From: an uncultured Flavobacteriales bacterium | GTDB lineage: Bacteria; Bacteroidota; Bacteroidia; Flavobacteriales; Crocinitomicaceae | Length of the DNA: 64,000 nucleotides | Reading direction: 5' to 3' | Assembly (NCBI GenBank): GCA_946480085.1 | Contig: CAMLHZ010000001.1 | Location: forward strand, 1-64,000 | In this document: positions 62,701-64,000 of the stretch, piece after piece | Numbering within the stretch: position 1 is the first letter of the stretch | How the letters are laid out: every line of letters begins with the position of its first letter | Translations under genes and position numbers: made by a program | Notes under the pieces: model-generated | Told to the model about the DNA's origin: nothing | The model's database searches: none | Seen by the model: only the letters and a program-made list of their open reading frames with translations

Positions 62701-63645
62701 ATGAAAAAACAGCTATTTAGCCTATTGTTTATTGGAGCATCCACATTCAGCTTTGGACAAATGCAAATTGGAAATTCCAATTTTGAAACTTGGGAAACCG
62801 TTTCAAGCGGCGAAGAACCTACCAATTGGAGTAGTTTCTTATCAGCATCCGGTTCATTGAACTGGGCAGCAAGTGACCAATGTGAAAGCTCAACAGATGT
62901 GCGTCCGGGAAGTTCAGGAACAAAATCAGTACGAATTTTCTCACTGGATATTTTTGGAACAATCGCAAATGGAAATGTTACGGTTGGTAGAATCAACATG
63001 GGAAATGCAACTGCTAGTGATCCAAGCAACTACAATGCATCGATTACTGCAAACTCTGCCTATTCTGAAATAATGACGGATAGTCCGGATTCAATTGTTT
63101 TCTGGGCGAAATTCACTCCAAACAGTGGAAACACTACTGATTCTGCCAGAGTTAGCGCCATTATTCATGATTCATACGATTTCCGTGATCCAATTGACGC
63201 TGGTTCTCAATCACACATTGTAGCTACAGCTATCAAGAATTTTTCGAAAACAAACGGTAACTGGGTTCGCATGTCGGTTCCATTTACTTACAGCGGACCT
63301 GCGTCAACGCCACAATTCATCTTGTTGACATACGCAACAAGCAAAACACCAGGTGGTGGATCAGGAAATGATCAGGTTTGGATTGACGACATGGAATTGA
63401 TATACAATCCATTAAGCGTTGAAGAAGGCACTGAATCACCAGTTCAGGTTGTGAATGCAAATGGAAAAATCACTTTTAAAGCTAAAGAAGGTGCAACACT
63501 TGCAGTAATGATTACAACAAGTACAGGAGACATCATTGCAAAAGGAACAACTGAACAAAGCTTTACCATTTCAACTCCAGGAGTTTATTTAGTTCATCTA
63601 TCAGCTGAAGGAAAAGAATACGTTCAAAAAATTGCGGTTTACTAA
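62701..63645 (+). CDS. Secreted T9SS cargo protein, PCMD-like
   Basis: A 314-residue protein with signal peptide MKKQLFSLLFIGASTFSFGQ. The main domain starts NSNFETWETVSSGEEPTNWSSF and includes SDSPDSIVFWAKFTP-like strands, reminiscent of the PCMD or jelly-roll carbohydrate-linked domains of Bacteroidota. The C-terminus (VVNANGKITFKAKEGATLAVM to GVYLVHLSAEGKEYVQKIAVY) is a type A sorting domain. The function is unknown; glycan binding is a guess. The TonB-receptor-like gene begins 6 bases after its stop, so both are likely one operon. Confidence 0.72.
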   Translation: MKKQLFSLLFIGASTFSFGQMQIGNSNFETWETVSSGEEPTNWSSFLSASGSLNWAASDQCESSTDVRPGSSGTKSVRIFSLDIFGTIANGNVTVGRINMGNATASDPSNYNASITANSAYSEIMTDSPDSIVFWAKFTPNSGNTTDSARVSAIIHDSYDFRDPIDAGSQSHIVATAIKNFSKTNGNWVRMSVPFTYSGPASTPQFILLTYATSKTPGGGSGNDQVWIDDMELIYNPLSVEEGTESPVQVVNANGKITFKAKEGATLAVMITTSTGDIIAKGTTEQSFTISTPGVYLVHLSAEGKEYVQKIAVY

Positions 63646-63651
63646 ACAGGC

Positions 63652-64000
63652 ATGAAACCTCTTTGTCGAATTATCCTAACATGTATTTGTGCTTTGATCT
63701 TAAACAAGGTTGAAGCGCAAAACGTTATGGTTGGAAATGTATATTCAACTAACGGAAGTGCTGTTTTTCAGGCTTCCGTTTACTACATTGATTCGACAAC
63801 TTTGGAAAGATCAACGGTTCTTACTTCCACATCAGGCAGCTTCAATTTGTTTTTGCCTTCTGGTAAATACTGGATCTTTTTTGAGCACGAGGATTATGCT
63901 ACTGACTCGCTTCTGGTTGATGCAAAACTTCTTGTAAACCCTTATATCGTTGAGCTAAAATCATCCGGGAAAAAGATAGACGAGGTGGTTATCCGGGTTG
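63652..64000 (+). CDS. TonB-dependent receptor-like outer-membrane protein, C-terminus cut by window edge
   Basis: I translated the first 116 residues directly; the frame is open to the end of the window. A signal peptide (MKPLCRIILTCICALILNKVEAQ) is followed by a carboxypeptidase-regulatory-like domain (VMVGNVYSTNGSAVFQASVYYIDSTTLERS to SGKYWIFFEHEDYATDSLLV), and then KKIDEVVIRV, which resembles the beginning of a TonB plug. This order is typical of Bacteroidota TonB-dependent receptors. The transported substrate and the barrel lie beyond the window. Confidence 0.7.
   Translation, partial: MKPLCRIILTCICALILNKVEAQNVMVGNVYSTNGSAVFQASVYYIDSTTLERSTVLTSTSGSFNLFLPSGKYWIFFEHEDYATDSLLVDAKLLVNPYIVELKSSGKKIDEVVIRV

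Noticed and set aside
1..64000. CRISPR array, insertion sequence, prophage or retron
   Set aside because: No repeat-spacer pattern, transposase, integrase, phage structural or reverse transcriptase gene was found in either strand.

Overview
The window comes from a Bacteroidota genome, most likely a Flavobacteriales member of the Fluviicola/Crocinitomicaceae type. This is inferred from family content, not from a database match. The evidence is: secreted proteins ending in type IX secretion (T9SS) sorting domains, a PorZ-like T9SS protein next to recO, TAnnTTTG promoter boxes, weak or absent Shine-Dalgarno sites, a tRNA without an encoded CCA, and many short palindromic repeats in the gaps between genes. 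It looks like ordinary chromosome. I see no phage, insertion sequence, integrase, CRISPR array or plasmid function.

Layout. 1-2.9 kb: a TPR sensor-kinase-like protein cut by the left edge, whose catalytic motifs look degenerate, then an outer-membrane protein. 3.1-12.7 kb: an aminotransferase, a secreted class-3 lipase and four exported proteins of unknown role (an acidic protein, a MORN-repeat protein, a WG-like repeat protein and a von Willebrand A plus leucine-rich-repeat fusion). 12.9-14.9 kb: an ArsR-type repressor with SRPBCC, DoxX and YdeI-like genes, headed by a clear operator dyad. 15-21.5 kb: a PDZ protein, tRNA-Arg, a PAS histidine kinase, a small membrane protein, porZ and recO. 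21.5-30.6 kb: an ABC-F ATPase, an M36 metallopeptidase, a large superfamily 1 helicase and a PhoD-like phosphatase. 30.6-36.3 kb: a trans-sulfuration enzyme, an SDR, an M43 metallopeptidase and an SGNH-type T9SS cargo protein. 36.3-47.5 kb: housekeeping genes (exonuclease, free-Met-sulfoxide reductase, prs, rplY, U32 protein, polA) plus a lipoprotein/flippase-like pair.

47.8-52.0 kb: a tightly overlapping three-gene operon (MBOAT acyltransferase, AlgJ/DHHW-like protein, SGNH-LysM protein) that looks like a cell-surface glycan O-acetylation system. 52.0-53.7 kb: an NlpE-like lipoprotein and a self-contained HTH-Fic AMPylator. 53.8-59.4 kb: a six-gene minus-strand operon (M42 peptidase, exported nuclease/phosphatase-fold lipoprotein, RDD membrane protein, rsmI, MDR oxidoreductase, lipoprotein). 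59.6-64 kb: a vWA protein, a small outer-membrane protein, a T9SS cargo protein, and a TonB-receptor-like gene cut by the right edge.

How the genes work together. PorZ belongs to the machine that exports and attaches the CTD-bearing cargo seen here (M36, M43, the SGNH protein and the 62.7 kb protein). The acetylation operon and the lipoproteins also act at the envelope. No single locus is clearly a new defence or mobile system. The observations most worth a second look are the degenerate kinase, the vWA-LRR fusion, the LysM-tethered acetylation operon, the ArsR operator overlapping the start region of its own gene, and the intergenic repeat families.
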